In this document: positions 52,920 to 62,807 of the stretch, one piece after another | How the letters are laid out: each line of letters begins with the position of its first letter | How positions within the stretch are numbered: the first letter of the stretch is position 1 | Assembly: GCA_016715065.1 (NCBI GenBank) | Contig: JADKBN010000002.1 | Location: forward strand, 310,001-374,000 | Direction: 5' to 3' | Length of the DNA: 64,000 nt | Origin: Fibrobacterota bacterium | GTDB lineage: Bacteria; Fibrobacterota; Fibrobacteria; UBA5070 | Position numbers and translations under genes: made by a program | The notes under the pieces: generated by a model | Database searches by the model: none | Told to the model about the DNA's origin: nothing | Seen by the model: the letters and a program-made list of their open reading frames with translations, nothing else

Positions 52920-55091
52920 ATGAACAGGAAATCGATCGGGTGGGCCGCGATGGCCTTGGCGCTTTGCGGAGGGCGCGTTCAAGCGGCTGGGGCGCAGCTG
53001 GCCAACGTGGAGAACCATTGGCTGGCCAACACCGTGGGAACCCTGGAGGGCCACATCCCCAACTTCCTGACCGACATGGTGGTCTGGTATCCGCACAATT
53101 GGCAGTTGCCTGAAATGATCGTCCTGACCGGATCGTTCTGGGACGAGGGCGGATGCGGGTACTGTTCGTTTTCCGAGGGCAAATCGCTCGGGAAGGTGGA
53201 ATGGTTCAAGGACACCATCCACTCGGATCGCGCTTGGCGGTTGGGCAAAAAATGTTCCATCGGGAATTTTTGGGGCCGGAATTTCCTGGACCACGAAGGA
53301 CCTCCTCCAGTGGGAGCAAAGGCTCCGTTTGTCGCGTGCGATGGGTTCGATACCTTGCGATCGGTGGTGGATCCCTCCGCCGTGGCGTTCGATATGGCAG
53401 GCAATCTGCTGGTGGCCGACAACGGTCCCGACCAGAACGTGAAAATATTCTCCATGACATCGAAGTCACCCATGCTGTTGCGGACCTTCGGAGACAGCGG
53501 GGGGGTGTTCGCGGGGTCCGTGCCGGGTACGGTGGGAATTCGCCGCTTCTGGGGGATTCGCGGGCTTGGAGTGGATAGTTCCGGCAACATCTATGTGGGC
53601 AACACGGGAATTCCAATGCAAACCATGGGGGGGACCGACATCCGGGTGTTTTCCGGAAAGGACTCGTCGCTTCTGTGGCAGGTGCAGGGGCTGGCGTTCG
53701 TGAACACAGCAGACGCGGATCCATCCAGCAATGGACAAGATCTGTACTTGGATGCCAAGCGCATGCGAATGGACTACACGCAAACCCCCGGCAAAAGCTG
53801 GAAGTTCGAAGCGGTCACGCTGGATCCGTTCCGGTACCCTTTCGATCCTCGCCTGAACACTCCGATGGGAACGGTGTGGGAGCGCCGCATCCAGGGCAAA
53901 CGGTTCCAGTACCAAACCAACATGGTGGGTGGATTCGTCTACGTGGCGCGGTTCGAGCAGGGGAGCGAGATCGGAATTCCCACCGCCTTCATCTGCACCT
54001 ACGACGACAAGACCACCGGTTGGGGCGCCGACAGCGCGCCCAAGTGGGAACGGAACGAATCGAACAAGCGCCTGCGCTGGTACTGGGTCGATAAAAACGG
54101 CGACGGCACACCACAAAAGACGGAATTCGGCACCTACGAAAACTGGAACGGGTACAACCAGGCCATCGATGTGGATGAATCGGGAGACATCTGGCTGGGC
54201 GGTTCCGGCGACACCAGCGCGTATTTTCGCAACGGGGGATTGGCGCGGATCCGTGCGGGGGCGTTGAATGCGCGGGGCGTGCCTGCATTCGCCCTGGATT
54301 CGATCGATCGATGGAGCGTGCCGTTCACGGAAGGCCAAGGATGGGTAACGCGCCTGAAGCACGTGACCGCTGGAGATCGACTGTATCTGGCGGAAGGCGC
54401 CAACACATGGTATTCGGCGGGCGTTCACGTGTACACAGGCTTCACGGACAGATCTAGACAGTCTAAAGCGTGCAGGATCAACCTGGGTTACGACGACAAT
54501 GGTTCCAGTCAGATCAACCTGGATCAGAACACAGCTTCCATGACCCTGCCCTTTACGTTCACCGCCGATTCCGAATTCGTGTACGTGACCTATCTGGACA
54601 ACGGACGCTACTCGCGCCGACGTGGCGAGGTGAGCGTCTATGGCGCCCGCGATTGCCAGATCGTGGGCTGGATGGCGCCGGATGCGGAGACGGGCGAGTT
54701 TTCCGGGGCGGTCGATCTTGTCAATGGAATCAACGTGGCGGAGCTGCCCGAGGGGCGCAAATTGGTGATGGTGGAGGAAGACGGCGCCGGAAAGGTGATG
54801 GCCTACCGCTGGTGCCCGGAGGGCAAGCCCTGCGCCAGCACATCGAGGTCGTTGTCCGGGCAGGGTGCCTCGTCGCTGTTGCCCTGGCGGGCCGCACCAG
54901 GAAGACTGGATCTGCGATTGGGCGCCGGAGAAACGTTCGAGGTGCGGGATTTGTCGGGGCGTCTGGTCCAACAGGGTCGCAATGCCTCCGGAGAAGCGGG
55001 CCTGCAGCCAATTTCCGTCCGACGCGGGGCGCACCTGCTGCGTATCCTGGGTGGCACGCAAAATCGAGAATGGGTGGTGCCGGTCCCGTAG
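52920..55091 (+). CDS. Secreted beta-propeller (NHL-like) protein with C-terminal sorting tail (paralogue 2)
   Basis: 723 residues. ATG 52920 (MNRKSIGWAAMALALCGGRV) with GAGAGAGGAAAAAGG upstream; signal peptide to about QAAGA. It is collinear with the preceding protein: DPSAVAFDMAGNLLVADNGP, RFWGIRGLGVDSSGNIYVGN, AIDVDESGDIWLGGSGD, and the same Cys pair (GGCGYCSF). The tail is LLPWRAAPGRLDLRLGAGET, FEVRDLSGRLVQQG, GAHLLRILGG and REWVVPVP. A REP/MITE cluster separates the two copies, which arose by tandem duplication. The ligand or substrate is unknown. Confidence 0.75.
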   Translation: MNRKSIGWAAMALALCGGRVQAAGAQLANVENHWLANTVGTLEGHIPNFLTDMVVWYPHNWQLPEMIVLTGSFWDEGGCGYCSFSEGKSLGKVEWFKDTIHSDRAWRLGKKCSIGNFWGRNFLDHEGPPPVGAKAPFVACDGFDTLRSVVDPSAVAFDMAGNLLVADNGPDQNVKIFSMTSKSPMLLRTFGDSGGVFAGSVPGTVGIRRFWGIRGLGVDSSGNIYVGNTGIPMQTMGGTDIRVFSGKDSSLLWQVQGLAFVNTADADPSSNGQDLYLDAKRMRMDYTQTPGKSWKFEAVTLDPFRYPFDPRLNTPMGTVWERRIQGKRFQYQTNMVGGFVYVARFEQGSEIGIPTAFICTYDDKTTGWGADSAPKWERNESNKRLRWYWVDKNGDGTPQKTEFGTYENWNGYNQAIDVDESGDIWLGGSGDTSAYFRNGGLARIRAGALNARGVPAFALDSIDRWSVPFTEGQGWVTRLKHVTAGDRLYLAEGANTWYSAGVHVYTGFTDRSRQSKACRINLGYDDNGSSQINLDQNTASMTLPFTFTADSEFVYVTYLDNGRYSRRRGEVSVYGARDCQIVGWMAPDAETGEFSGAVDLVNGINVAELPEGRKLVMVEEDGAGKVMAYRWCPEGKPCASTSRSLSGQGASSLLPWRAAPGRLDLRLGAGETFEVRDLSGRLVQQGRNASGEAGLQPISVRRGAHLLRILGGTQNREWVVPVP

Positions 55092-55100
55092 GAAGGCCAT

Positions 55101-55130
55101 CGTAGGGACGCAAAATTTTGTGCCCCTGCA
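55101..55130. repeat. Imperfect palindrome GTAGGGACGCAAAATTTTGTGCCCCTGC
   Basis: Same core (GACGCAAAATTTTG) as the elements at 18571 and 62727, with mismatches in the outer arms. It lies in the gap between the propeller gene and the GH74-type gene. Confidence 0.55.
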
Positions 55131-55289
55131 TTCGTCCCTGCGGGCGGCACCACCGAACGCAGAATCGACGGCGTTCCCGGGTCGGAAATACCGGAATGTT
55201 TTCTTGGAGGTTTGCCAACCGTCGGCGGGAAGGCTTTCCCTGGACTTAAAATCCCCGCTGTGCCAAGATGGCTGTTCAGGGGGATTTGC

Positions 55290-57818
55290 ATGTACGGTTC
55301 CAAATCGGTGCTCAAGGCGATGGTTGCGGGCTTGAGCCTGTTTTCCGGGGTGGCTTCGGCCGAGCCCTATACCTGGGGTAATGTGCGGTTCGACGGGGGC
55401 GGGTTCGTTTCGGCCATCGTCACCAGTCGGATCCAGAAGAACCTAGCCTACGCCCGCACCGACGTGGGCGGCGCCTATCGGTGGGACGTTACGTCTGGCA
55501 GCTGGATCCCCCTCATGGACTGGGTGGGCGAAAGCGTTCTGGGCATGATGGGAACCGAGGCCATCGCCATGGATCCGCAGGATGCCAGCAAGCTCTACAT
55601 CCTGGGTGGCACCGAATACTTCACCAACGGTCGCACCTGGATTCTGCGTTCGTCCGACTACGGCGCGACCTTCGATACCACCGAGGTCACCTCGCTCTTC
55701 AAAGCCCACGGCAACGGCATGGGGCGCCAATCGGGAGAGAAGCTCGCGGTGGACCCTCGCAACGGCAAGAACATCTGGTGCGGTAGCCGCCTGAATGGCC
55801 TTTTCAAGAGCACCGACGGCGGCAAGACGTGGGCCAAGGCGGACACCTTGGGTTCCAAGACCGGCGGCAGTCTGGTCAACGACAACGGCATCAGCTTCGT
55901 GGTCTTCGACAGCGCCAGTGGCACCGTGGGCGGGGCCACCAAAACCTTCTACGTGGGCATCGGACGCACCTCCAACAACCTCTACCGCACCACCGACGGT
56001 GGCGCGACCTTCGCTCCCGTCACGGGTGGCCCGGCCACGCTCATGCCGTTGCGCGCCGTGGTGGCGGGACGGAGCCTCTTGGTTTCCTACGCGGGTGGCC
56101 CCGGCCCCCACAGCGTGACGGGAGGCGCCATGTGGCGGGTGTCCATGGTCAACGGTGCCTGGACCAACATCACCCCCAAGGACGCCAATGGCTATTTCGG
56201 CGACGGTTCCCAGGCCCGCGGCGGTGCCCTGGGCGGCATCTCGGCCGATCCTCTGGACACCAACCACCTCGTGGCAAGCACGCTTTGCCACTACGGCGGG
56301 CAGTGGCGCTTCGCCGATTCCACCGACGGTTGGGGCGACAAGCTCTTCGAGAGCAAGGACGGCGGCGCCACTTGGCGGCTCCTGAACACCTTCGCGGAGA
56401 AGAGCCGCACCGACTTCAACACCGACCCCAACGGCACCGCCTGGATCCATGGCAAGGCCGTGCACTGGGCGGGTTCGGTGGAGCTCGATCCCTTCGACAC
56501 CAAGCGCGTGTGGGTGACTTCCGGAAACGGAGTTTTCCGAACCGACGATGTTTCGTCCACCAAGCCGATCTGGAAATTCGCAGCCCGGGGCATCGAGGAA
56601 GTCGTGCCCTTCGAGGCGTTGTCCATCCCCAACGGCCCCATGCTCACCGCCATCGGCGACTACGACGGAGCCGCCTACCTGGACATCCACGCGAGCTACC
56701 CCTCCTACAAGCCGGAGGTGGGAACCACCCTGTCCTTGGGCTACGCCCCTGCCAATGGCAAGCTCTTGCGCATCGGCACCCAGAGCGACTGGAGCACCGG
56801 CACCGAGATCAAGACCGACGTGGGATTCCTTTCCAGCGACCTGGGCAAGACCTGGACCAAGATCCCCAAGGTCCCCGCGGGCAAGGGAATGACAGCCATG
56901 AACGCCGACGGCACGGTTTATTTCCATCGCGCCGAGATGGCATCTTCCATCCAGCGCTCCGCGGACGGCGGCGCCACCTGGGCCAAGCTCGTGGGCATCG
57001 ACGAGGGCCAGACCCAAAACGCCCCCTTGGTGACGGATCCTGTCGACACCAAGACCCTCTACATCCTGGATGCCCAAGGCAAGATGTGGGTGACGGGTGA
57101 CGCTGGCGCGACCTTCGCCAAGGTGGGATCCCTGCAGGACGACGCCAAGGGCCTTTACCAAGCCAGTTCCGGCAAGCTCGCGACGATCCCCGGAAAGACG
57201 GGCGAGTTATGGATCCCGCTGGACCAGATGCAAAGCTGGGTCCCGGGCGGATACACCAAAAACGGCCTGGCCTACACCACCGACGGTGGCAAGACCTACA
57301 CCCGCATCGACACCTCGCTGGTGCAGATCTGCATCGCGGTGGGGCTGGGCAAAGCGGCACCCGGCGCCACCTACCCCACCTTGTTCCTCTGGGGATCGGC
57401 GGGCCACGGACCAATCGGGATGTACCGCTCCACAGACAAGGGCGCCACGTGGATCCGCATCAACGACGCGGCCCACCAGTTCGGCGGCGTGGGCAATGGC
57501 CAGCTGGTGCGCGGCGACTGGAATGTGTTCGGTCGCGTCTACATGAGCTCGGCCGGCCGCGGACTGATCTACGGCGAGCCGGGCGGAACCAATGTCCTCG
57601 AGTCCAGATCCTCGCGTCCCGCCTCTCTTCGCCGCGAGGGCCTGTTCGTGACAGGAAACGCACAGGACGAAATCCGTCTGATGGACCTGCGTGGCCGCCT
57701 GGTGCGCCGTTCGCAGGTGGTGGCGGGAGCGTCTCGACTGGATCTGTCCGGATTGGCCCGCGGGATCTTCGTGGCACGCACGGCTTCCGAGGTGTTGGCA
57801 GTCGAAATCGTCCAGTAG
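55290..57818 (+). CDS. Secreted GH74-type glycoside hydrolase (xyloglucanase-like) with sorting tail
   Basis: 842 residues. ATG 55290 with GGGGGA upstream gives a signal peptide (MYGSKSVLKAMVAGLSLFSG, cut near ASA). The mature start has the GH74 hallmarks: YTWGNVRFDGGGFVSAIVTS, YARTDVGGAYRWD, WIPLMDWVGE, EAIAMDPQDASKLYILGG. Bnr/sialidase-type repeats (STDGGKTWAKAD, SKDGGATWRL, TTDGGATF) form the two propellers. The D in TDVGGAYRWD is a candidate catalytic acid. GH74 enzymes cut xyloglucan and related beta-glucans, which fits a plant-wall degrader. The C-terminal IRLMDLRGRLVRRS and GLARGIFVARTAS form a sorting tail. Confidence 0.85.
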   Translation: MYGSKSVLKAMVAGLSLFSGVASAEPYTWGNVRFDGGGFVSAIVTSRIQKNLAYARTDVGGAYRWDVTSGSWIPLMDWVGESVLGMMGTEAIAMDPQDASKLYILGGTEYFTNGRTWILRSSDYGATFDTTEVTSLFKAHGNGMGRQSGEKLAVDPRNGKNIWCGSRLNGLFKSTDGGKTWAKADTLGSKTGGSLVNDNGISFVVFDSASGTVGGATKTFYVGIGRTSNNLYRTTDGGATFAPVTGGPATLMPLRAVVAGRSLLVSYAGGPGPHSVTGGAMWRVSMVNGAWTNITPKDANGYFGDGSQARGGALGGISADPLDTNHLVASTLCHYGGQWRFADSTDGWGDKLFESKDGGATWRLLNTFAEKSRTDFNTDPNGTAWIHGKAVHWAGSVELDPFDTKRVWVTSGNGVFRTDDVSSTKPIWKFAARGIEEVVPFEALSIPNGPMLTAIGDYDGAAYLDIHASYPSYKPEVGTTLSLGYAPANGKLLRIGTQSDWSTGTEIKTDVGFLSSDLGKTWTKIPKVPAGKGMTAMNADGTVYFHRAEMASSIQRSADGGATWAKLVGIDEGQTQNAPLVTDPVDTKTLYILDAQGKMWVTGDAGATFAKVGSLQDDAKGLYQASSGKLATIPGKTGELWIPLDQMQSWVPGGYTKNGLAYTTDGGKTYTRIDTSLVQICIAVGLGKAAPGATYPTLFLWGSAGHGPIGMYRSTDKGATWIRINDAAHQFGGVGNGQLVRGDWNVFGRVYMSSAGRGLIYGEPGGTNVLESRSSRPASLRREGLFVTGNAQDEIRLMDLRGRLVRRSQVVAGASRLDLSGLARGIFVARTASEVLAVEIVQ

Positions 57819-57903
57819 GGGCGCAAGGGTGTCCGGGGCATTAGGTATCCTTTGCGGAGCCCTTCCGCAAAAGGTCCTGACCGCCCCCTGGAGACCCATT
57901 CCG

Positions 57904-58932
57904 ATGCACGATCTGTTTCCGATCATCCGCCGCCTGCGCACCGAGGTCCCTCGGCCGGAAGCAGCATCTCGAGTTGCCCGGCGTCTGGGGAGTTTTTCCC
58001 TGATCCTGGCAGCTTCGATCCTGATGATGGCATGGTTCGAGCCCTTCGGTCCTGGAACGTTCCCGGTGGAGACGCTGGCAAGACGCCTGGCACTGGCGTT
58101 GATTGTCGCGGGAGGGGTTGCGTCCTTGCAGGCGGCCCGTCGGGTCTGCTGGGACCCCATTTCCGGCGTGAAATGGTTCAAATTCGCAATTTGGATGTGG
58201 ATCGGGTGTCTGGGGGCCTTCGTGAAGGGGCTATGGGATGTTCGCGGGTTCGATTCTTCGAGTCCGGGGGACTGGAAGGCACTGATCTACGTGATGGTGC
58301 TTGTCGGCCCCTTCTTCGTCTTGGCTCGGGTCGCGTTCGGGTATCTGCATCGCCTGCGGGAGGCAAGCCTGTCGGTCGCGGGCGCCGACGAAAGTGTTTC
58401 TTCCCAGGCGATCGATTTGCAAGCGGATGGCTCCTATCGCGAAGGGGTGTTTCCCTGGGGGCCGCACGCCACGGTCCTGATGCTGATCGGACTGGGGATC
58501 GTTTCGGCGGGATGGGTCAGCCGTACCTGGGGGGTGCAGACAACCGTGGGGTTCGGGTTCTTGGGTCTGATCGTGGTTTGCGCAATTCTTCTGGCGTGGA
58601 ACAAGGCTCGATCCTCCTTCGAGCGCACGCGCAAGGTCGTGGAGTGGCATCACCTGGGCGTGGAGATCTGGTTTGCGTTCCTTCCGGAGTTCCTGTGCAG
58701 GTTGTTGATCTACCAGGATGGAGTGGAGCTGCGCTTCCTGCTGTGCCGGTACTTCCTTCCATACGACAACCTCCTGGGGCCGCTGGGAGTGGAGGGAGAT
58801 ATCTCCGACACCCTCACCTTCCGCACCCACCTTCCCGATGTCCCGGAAACGATCCGCATCCAGTTGGCCAACATGGAAGACATCCTCCGGGAAATCGAGA
58901 GGGCGCGGGGGGGAGCGGGAACTGGTGGCTGA
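57904..58932 (+). CDS. Membrane protein of unknown function
   Basis: 342 residues; ATG 57904 (MHDLFPIIRRLRTEVPRPEA) is chosen over the in-frame start at 57691, which runs inside the preceding gene. About six transmembrane segments: SLILAASILMMAW, LALALIVAGGVASLQAA, FAIWMWIGCLGAFVKGL, LIYVMVLVGPFFVLARV, VLMLIGLGIVSAGWV and VGFGFLGLIVVCAILLAW. A cytoplasmic or periplasmic C-terminal half follows (LPEFLCRLLIYQDGVELRF). No family was recognised. Confidence 0.7.
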   Translation: MHDLFPIIRRLRTEVPRPEAASRVARRLGSFSLILAASILMMAWFEPFGPGTFPVETLARRLALALIVAGGVASLQAARRVCWDPISGVKWFKFAIWMWIGCLGAFVKGLWDVRGFDSSSPGDWKALIYVMVLVGPFFVLARVAFGYLHRLREASLSVAGADESVSSQAIDLQADGSYREGVFPWGPHATVLMLIGLGIVSAGWVSRTWGVQTTVGFGFLGLIVVCAILLAWNKARSSFERTRKVVEWHHLGVEIWFAFLPEFLCRLLIYQDGVELRFLLCRYFLPYDNLLGPLGVEGDISDTLTFRTHLPDVPETIRIQLANMEDILREIERARGGAGTGG

Positions 58933-58982
58933 GCGCAGGCTGTGAAGCATACCCCAAGTTGTGTGCTGAAATAAGCTATGCA

Positions 58983-59016
58983 GACTATGTTTAAAAGTGA
59001 ATATTTAAGTATAGTC
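58983..59016 (+). promoter_or_regulatory. AT-rich dyad upstream of the AAA/DUF4143 gene
   Basis: GACTATGTTTAAA and TTTAAGTATAGTC form a 13-bp inverted repeat with two mismatches, followed by a further ATATGCTTAAAA. It sits in an AT-rich island within GC-rich DNA, 28 bp before the start at 59044, as expected for an operator-promoter. Confidence 0.35.
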
Positions 59017-59043
59017 AGATATGCTTAAAATAGGGTGGTGCCA

Positions 59044-60468
59044 ATGGCTTTGACGGCGATCTCGGAGCGGGAAGTGCTCGAAAGGCTGCGGTTCGATAAT
59101 CCGTGGTGGCAAGCCGGGCGCGGTGTCGATCCGGTGTTTCGCGAGGCTCCGCGACGCGCATACTTCCCGGAATTCCACGAGTTGGTCGTCCAGAGCGAGG
59201 TGAGGCGCAGCGTGATCCTCTTGGGTCCGCGTCGAGTCGGCAAGACTTGGATGATGCACCAATCCATCCATACCCTGCTGGAAAAGGGCATTCCCGGCTC
59301 GCAGATCCTGTTCGTGTCCTTGGAAACGCCGCTCTACACAGGCCTGAGTCTGGACGCATTGCTCAAACTGTTCCTGCGGCTGCATCCCGACGGACGCAAG
59401 TACGTGTTCTTCGACGAGATCCAGTACTTTCCCGATTGGGAGCGGCACCTCAAATCGCTCACCGACAGCCATTCGAACATGCGGTTCGTCGCATCGGGTT
59501 CCGCGGCGGCCGCCCTGCGCCGCAAATCCCAGGAATCAGGAGCCGGGCGTTTCACCGATTATTTCCTGCCTCCCCTCTCGTTTGCGGAATACCTGCGCTT
59601 CGCTGGGAGAGAGGCAGAACTTGTCCGGGAAGGAAGGCGGCCCGAGGGACGCGCTCCTCGATGGGAATGCCCCGACATCGGGGAGTTGAACCGGGAGTTC
59701 GTGCGCTACCTGAATTACGGAGGCTTCCCCGAGGCGGTCATGCTCCAGAAGGTTCGGGAGGATCCGGGGCGCTTCATCCGCCACGACATCGTGGAAAAGG
59801 TGCTCTTGCGGGATCTGCCCAGCCTGTACGGCATCCAAGATGTCCAGGAGTTGAACCGGCTGTTCAACGTGCTGGCGTACAACACCGGCAACGAAGTGAA
59901 CCTGGAGGGACTCTCCAAGGACTCGCGAGTCACCAAGGTCACCCTGTCGCGCTACCTGGAATATCTGGAGGCATCGTTTCTGATTCGACGGATCGAACGG
60001 GTGGATCAGGATTTCGCTCACTTCCAACGAGCCAGCCGTTTCAAGGTGTATCTCACCAATCCCACGATGCGCGCGGCTTTGTTCGGACCCATGGAAGAGG
60101 ATTCCCCTGCGATGGGTTCCATGGCGGAGACTGCCGTATTCTGTCAATGGATCCACAGCAGCGTTTGGCTGGAGCGGTTGCGGTATGCCCGCTGGAAGGA
60201 TCGCGAGGTGGACATGGTGGGAATGGATCCTGGCCTCAACGCGCCATCCACTCTTGTGGAAGTGAAGTGGAGCGACCGCTGTTTGGAACACGGAGGCGAA
60301 CTCAAGGGAATCGTGGAGCTGGCGCGCAAGCGGACTCTCTCTCGCCCAGCCCTGGTAACCACCCTTTCGCGGCACGACTCCCGCCTGATCGACGGCGTGG
60401 AAATCGAATTCGTTCCCACCAGCCTTCACTGCTACGCCGTTTCCAGACAACTGCAAGAGTCGGCGTGA
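59044..60468 (+). CDS. AAA ATPase with DUF4143 domain
   Basis: 474 residues from ATG 59044, with AGGGTGG 6 bases upstream. Walker A is LLGPRRVGKTWMM and Walker B is KYVFFDEIQYFPDWERHL, with a sensor-like RFVASGSAAAAL segment. It then has the DUF4143 middle (FVRYLNYGGFPEAVMLQ, RHDIVEKVLLRDLPSLYGIQ) and a C-terminal nuclease-like fold (YARWKDREVDMV, STLVEVKWSDRCLE) typical of this family, with the E-V-K-W motif. Family members are P-loop ATPases of unclear, perhaps defence- or repair-related, role. The gene stands alone, with an AT-rich operator-like region in front. Confidence 0.85.
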   Translation: MALTAISEREVLERLRFDNPWWQAGRGVDPVFREAPRRAYFPEFHELVVQSEVRRSVILLGPRRVGKTWMMHQSIHTLLEKGIPGSQILFVSLETPLYTGLSLDALLKLFLRLHPDGRKYVFFDEIQYFPDWERHLKSLTDSHSNMRFVASGSAAAALRRKSQESGAGRFTDYFLPPLSFAEYLRFAGREAELVREGRRPEGRAPRWECPDIGELNREFVRYLNYGGFPEAVMLQKVREDPGRFIRHDIVEKVLLRDLPSLYGIQDVQELNRLFNVLAYNTGNEVNLEGLSKDSRVTKVTLSRYLEYLEASFLIRRIERVDQDFAHFQRASRFKVYLTNPTMRAALFGPMEEDSPAMGSMAETAVFCQWIHSSVWLERLRYARWKDREVDMVGMDPGLNAPSTLVEVKWSDRCLEHGGELKGIVELARKRTLSRPALVTTLSRHDSRLIDGVEIEFVPTSLHCYAVSRQLQESA

Positions 60469-60498
60469 GCGACTTCGTGGCGGGCGTTGAGTCGCGCC

Positions 60499-61311
60499 CT
60501 AGAGGTGCTCAGGCGATGAGGCGGAGATCCGGTACTTGGCCAAGAGCAGTTTCTCCACCATCTGGCGGTCGCGGGGATCCAATTCCCTGGGATAGATGAG
60601 GATCTCGCTGATACGGCCGACCAGGAAATTCTGCAGTACGCCGTGCGGATTCAGGACGCCTCCGATCCAGGTCGTGGGGTTGCGTCCGAGGCGGGCATCG
60701 TAGCTTCCAGAAGTCAAAAAATGTCCATTGGCCCACAGGCTTCCCGTCTTCCCGTTCCACGCGGACTCGTAGAGGGTTGGCTGTTTGGTACTGAAGTTGG
60801 AATGGGCGACATCGTACACCCAGGCGACACCCATGTTGAAGGAGCCATCCACGCCGCCGGCATGTCCGTTGGGAAGGTCGGTATTGAAGTCGCCCGGGCC
60901 TTTGTCGATCATGGTGGCGCATTGCCCGTTCGGCGACAGATTTTGAGCCACCACGAACAGGCTGAAACCCGAATCCAGAGGAAGGCTCGAGCTGTTGACC
61001 AGGGCTTGGGCGCCATCGAAGGCGATCGATGGCTTTCCCCCGATGCCGACGCGCACCAAGCGAGGCCGCAGTTTCGCGTCCGAATCCAGGGTCTTGAAAA
61101 CGCGTTTTTCGGCGGTATCGCGAAACGATGTCAAGAAGACCAATTGCGGGTGCCCCAGCCGTGAAGTCTCGAAATCGGTGTGACGAGGCGAGATGTCCTT
61201 CCAGGTCGCGACACGTCGCTGCTCATCCAGCACCACCCCACGGTCCGCACGCAGGTGGAGGATGGGGGCGGGGAGGGCGGCGGAAAACAGGAGCAGGATG
61301 GTGGCGAGCAT
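60499..61311 (-). CDS. Secreted LamG / concanavalin-A-like domain protein
   Basis: 270 residues. ATG 61311 (MLATILLLFSAALPAPILHL) with AGGA upstream gives a signal peptide; the frame opens earlier at 61437. The body fits a jelly-roll (laminin-G type) lectin fold: ILHLRADRGVVLDEQRRVAT, GKPSIAFDGAQALVNSSSLP, GFSLFVVAQNLSP, LYESAWNGKTGSLWANGHFL and VGRISEILIYPRELDPRDRQ. Such domains usually bind carbohydrate or other ligands outside the cell. No catalytic domain is attached. Confidence 0.7.
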   Translation of the reverse strand: MLATILLLFSAALPAPILHLRADRGVVLDEQRRVATWKDISPRHTDFETSRLGHPQLVFLTSFRDTAEKRVFKTLDSDAKLRPRLVRVGIGGKPSIAFDGAQALVNSSSLPLDSGFSLFVVAQNLSPNGQCATMIDKGPGDFNTDLPNGHAGGVDGSFNMGVAWVYDVAHSNFSTKQPTLYESAWNGKTGSLWANGHFLTSGSYDARLGRNPTTWIGGVLNPHGVLQNFLVGRISEILIYPRELDPRDRQMVEKLLLAKYRISASSPEHL

Positions 61312-61467
61312 AGGGAATCCTGGGTGGTGGAGGAATGCCAAGGATAGCTCGTGGGGGGCGACTGTTCTGTGCGCCAGTTTCCTCGGCCAAACGATTGCCA
61401 CCAAACAGGAGGCCGGCCCATGTGATGGTGTAACCAACCTATGCGAGCCCTGGAAGCCCCCTTCCCC

Positions 61468-62655
61468 CTACCTCCCCGGCCTACGTCCCCACTTGATCTC
61501 CACTGGCGGTTTGATCTCCACCACGCTCGGCTTGGGCGGCGGCGGAGGAGGCTGTACGGGCTTTGGTGGCACCGGCCTGGCCACGGGAATTTGCCTTTGG
61601 GGTTGCGCAGGTCTTGCCGCCTGCTGCGGGGCCTGGAACCTTCCGCCACTTCCGGACGATTTCTGACGAAAGTCGGATTGCTGCCCGTTGGGGCGATTCC
61701 CCTGCGGGGCCTGGAAACGATTGCCTTGGGAAGGCTGGCTCTTCGCTTCCTGAGGCGGATCCATGCGTGGATTCCACTTCTTGGGTTCCAGCTCGGCTTC
61801 CTTGGCCAAGGCCGCGGGCGCCTTGCGGGCGAGCTTTTCTTCGTGCTCGCGTTGGGCGTCCAGGATGGCTTCCATCACGCCGCCGATGTCGATGAGGCTT
61901 GTGACCTCCTCGAAGGCGCCGGTCAGCTCCACGTGCGGGGTGAGCAGGCCGTTCTGGTAGAGCGACCAGATTTCCTTGGCGTACTGGAGCCGGAGGATCT
62001 CGGGGGCGAACTGGCCAAAGTACCGCGCCATGTTGTCCACGTCGCGGGCGAACATGCGCTGGGCGTTGTTGTTACCCGCCGCGTTCACGGCCTGTGGGAG
62101 ATCGATGATCACGGGTCCCTTGGCATCCACCAGCACGTTGAATTCGGACAAGTCGCCGTGGATGATGCCCGCGCAGAGCATGAGCACGATCTGGTGGATC
62201 ATCTCCTGGTGGTAGCTCAGGGCAGTTTCTGTCGAAAGTTGCACATCGTCCAGACGAGGCGCGACCTCGCCGGCTTCGTCCACGATCAATTCCATCACCA
62301 GCACGCCATCGAAGAATCCGAAGGGCTTGGGGACGCGCACACCGGCTGCGCTCAAGGCGTTCAAGGCCTGGACTTCGGCGGTGATCCAATTGGATTCAGC
62401 TTCCTTCTGCCCAAACGCGGTGCGTTTGTTCAGGGCGCGCGAACTGCGGCTGTTCTGGACGCGCCGACCTTCCTGGTAGGCGGCCGCTTGCTTGAAACTG
62501 CGGTGGCTGGAGTCCTTGTAGACCTTGGCGCACCGGATCTCTTCGCCAAGCCGGACAATGAACACGTCGGCTTCTTTTCCGCTGCGCACCTGGCCCACCA
62601 CCTCGTCGATGATTCCGTCTTCCACCAGCGGCAGAAGTCGTGGCGGGGTTCTCAT
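61468..62655 (-). CDS. RIO-type serine/threonine protein kinase
   Basis: 395 residues. It has the RIO kinase nucleotide-binding loop (GKEADVFIVRLGEEIRCAKV), the hinge region (GVLVMELIVDEAG), the catalytic loop IHGDLSEFNVLVD and the metal-binding IIDLPQAVNAAGNNNAQRMF. The first 265 residues are kinase. The last 130 are a low-complexity tail rich in Q, P, R and G (GNRFQAPQGNRPNGQQSDF, VRPVPPKP-type ending), perhaps for RNA or ribosome contact. Bacterial RIO kinases have no settled role, though ribosome assembly is suspected. Confidence 0.9.
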   Translation of the reverse strand: MRTPPRLLPLVEDGIIDEVVGQVRSGKEADVFIVRLGEEIRCAKVYKDSSHRSFKQAAAYQEGRRVQNSRSSRALNKRTAFGQKEAESNWITAEVQALNALSAAGVRVPKPFGFFDGVLVMELIVDEAGEVAPRLDDVQLSTETALSYHQEMIHQIVLMLCAGIIHGDLSEFNVLVDAKGPVIIDLPQAVNAAGNNNAQRMFARDVDNMARYFGQFAPEILRLQYAKEIWSLYQNGLLTPHVELTGAFEEVTSLIDIGGVMEAILDAQREHEEKLARKAPAALAKEAELEPKKWNPRMDPPQEAKSQPSQGNRFQAPQGNRPNGQQSDFRQKSSGSGGRFQAPQQAARPAQPQRQIPVARPVPPKPVQPPPPPPKPSVVEIKPPVEIKWGRRPGR

Positions 62656-62726
62656 GAAAAACGATCGAAGATGGTTGGACCTCGGAAACTGAAGACGTGA
62701 ACGGCGTTCTGATGGGAAATGTAACC

Positions 62727-62764
62727 CCCACGTAGGGACGCAAAATTTTGCGTCCCTACGTGGG
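62727..62764. repeat. Perfect 38-bp palindrome
   Basis: CCCACGTAGGGACGCAAAA and its exact reverse complement, without a loop, in the gap between the RIO kinase and the second TIGR02147 gene. Shorter relatives lie at 18571 and 55101. Confidence 0.8.
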
Positions 62765-62807
62765 TTGTATTTCCCGGGTGTTGCCTATTTCATTCCCAAA
62801 AAATGAT

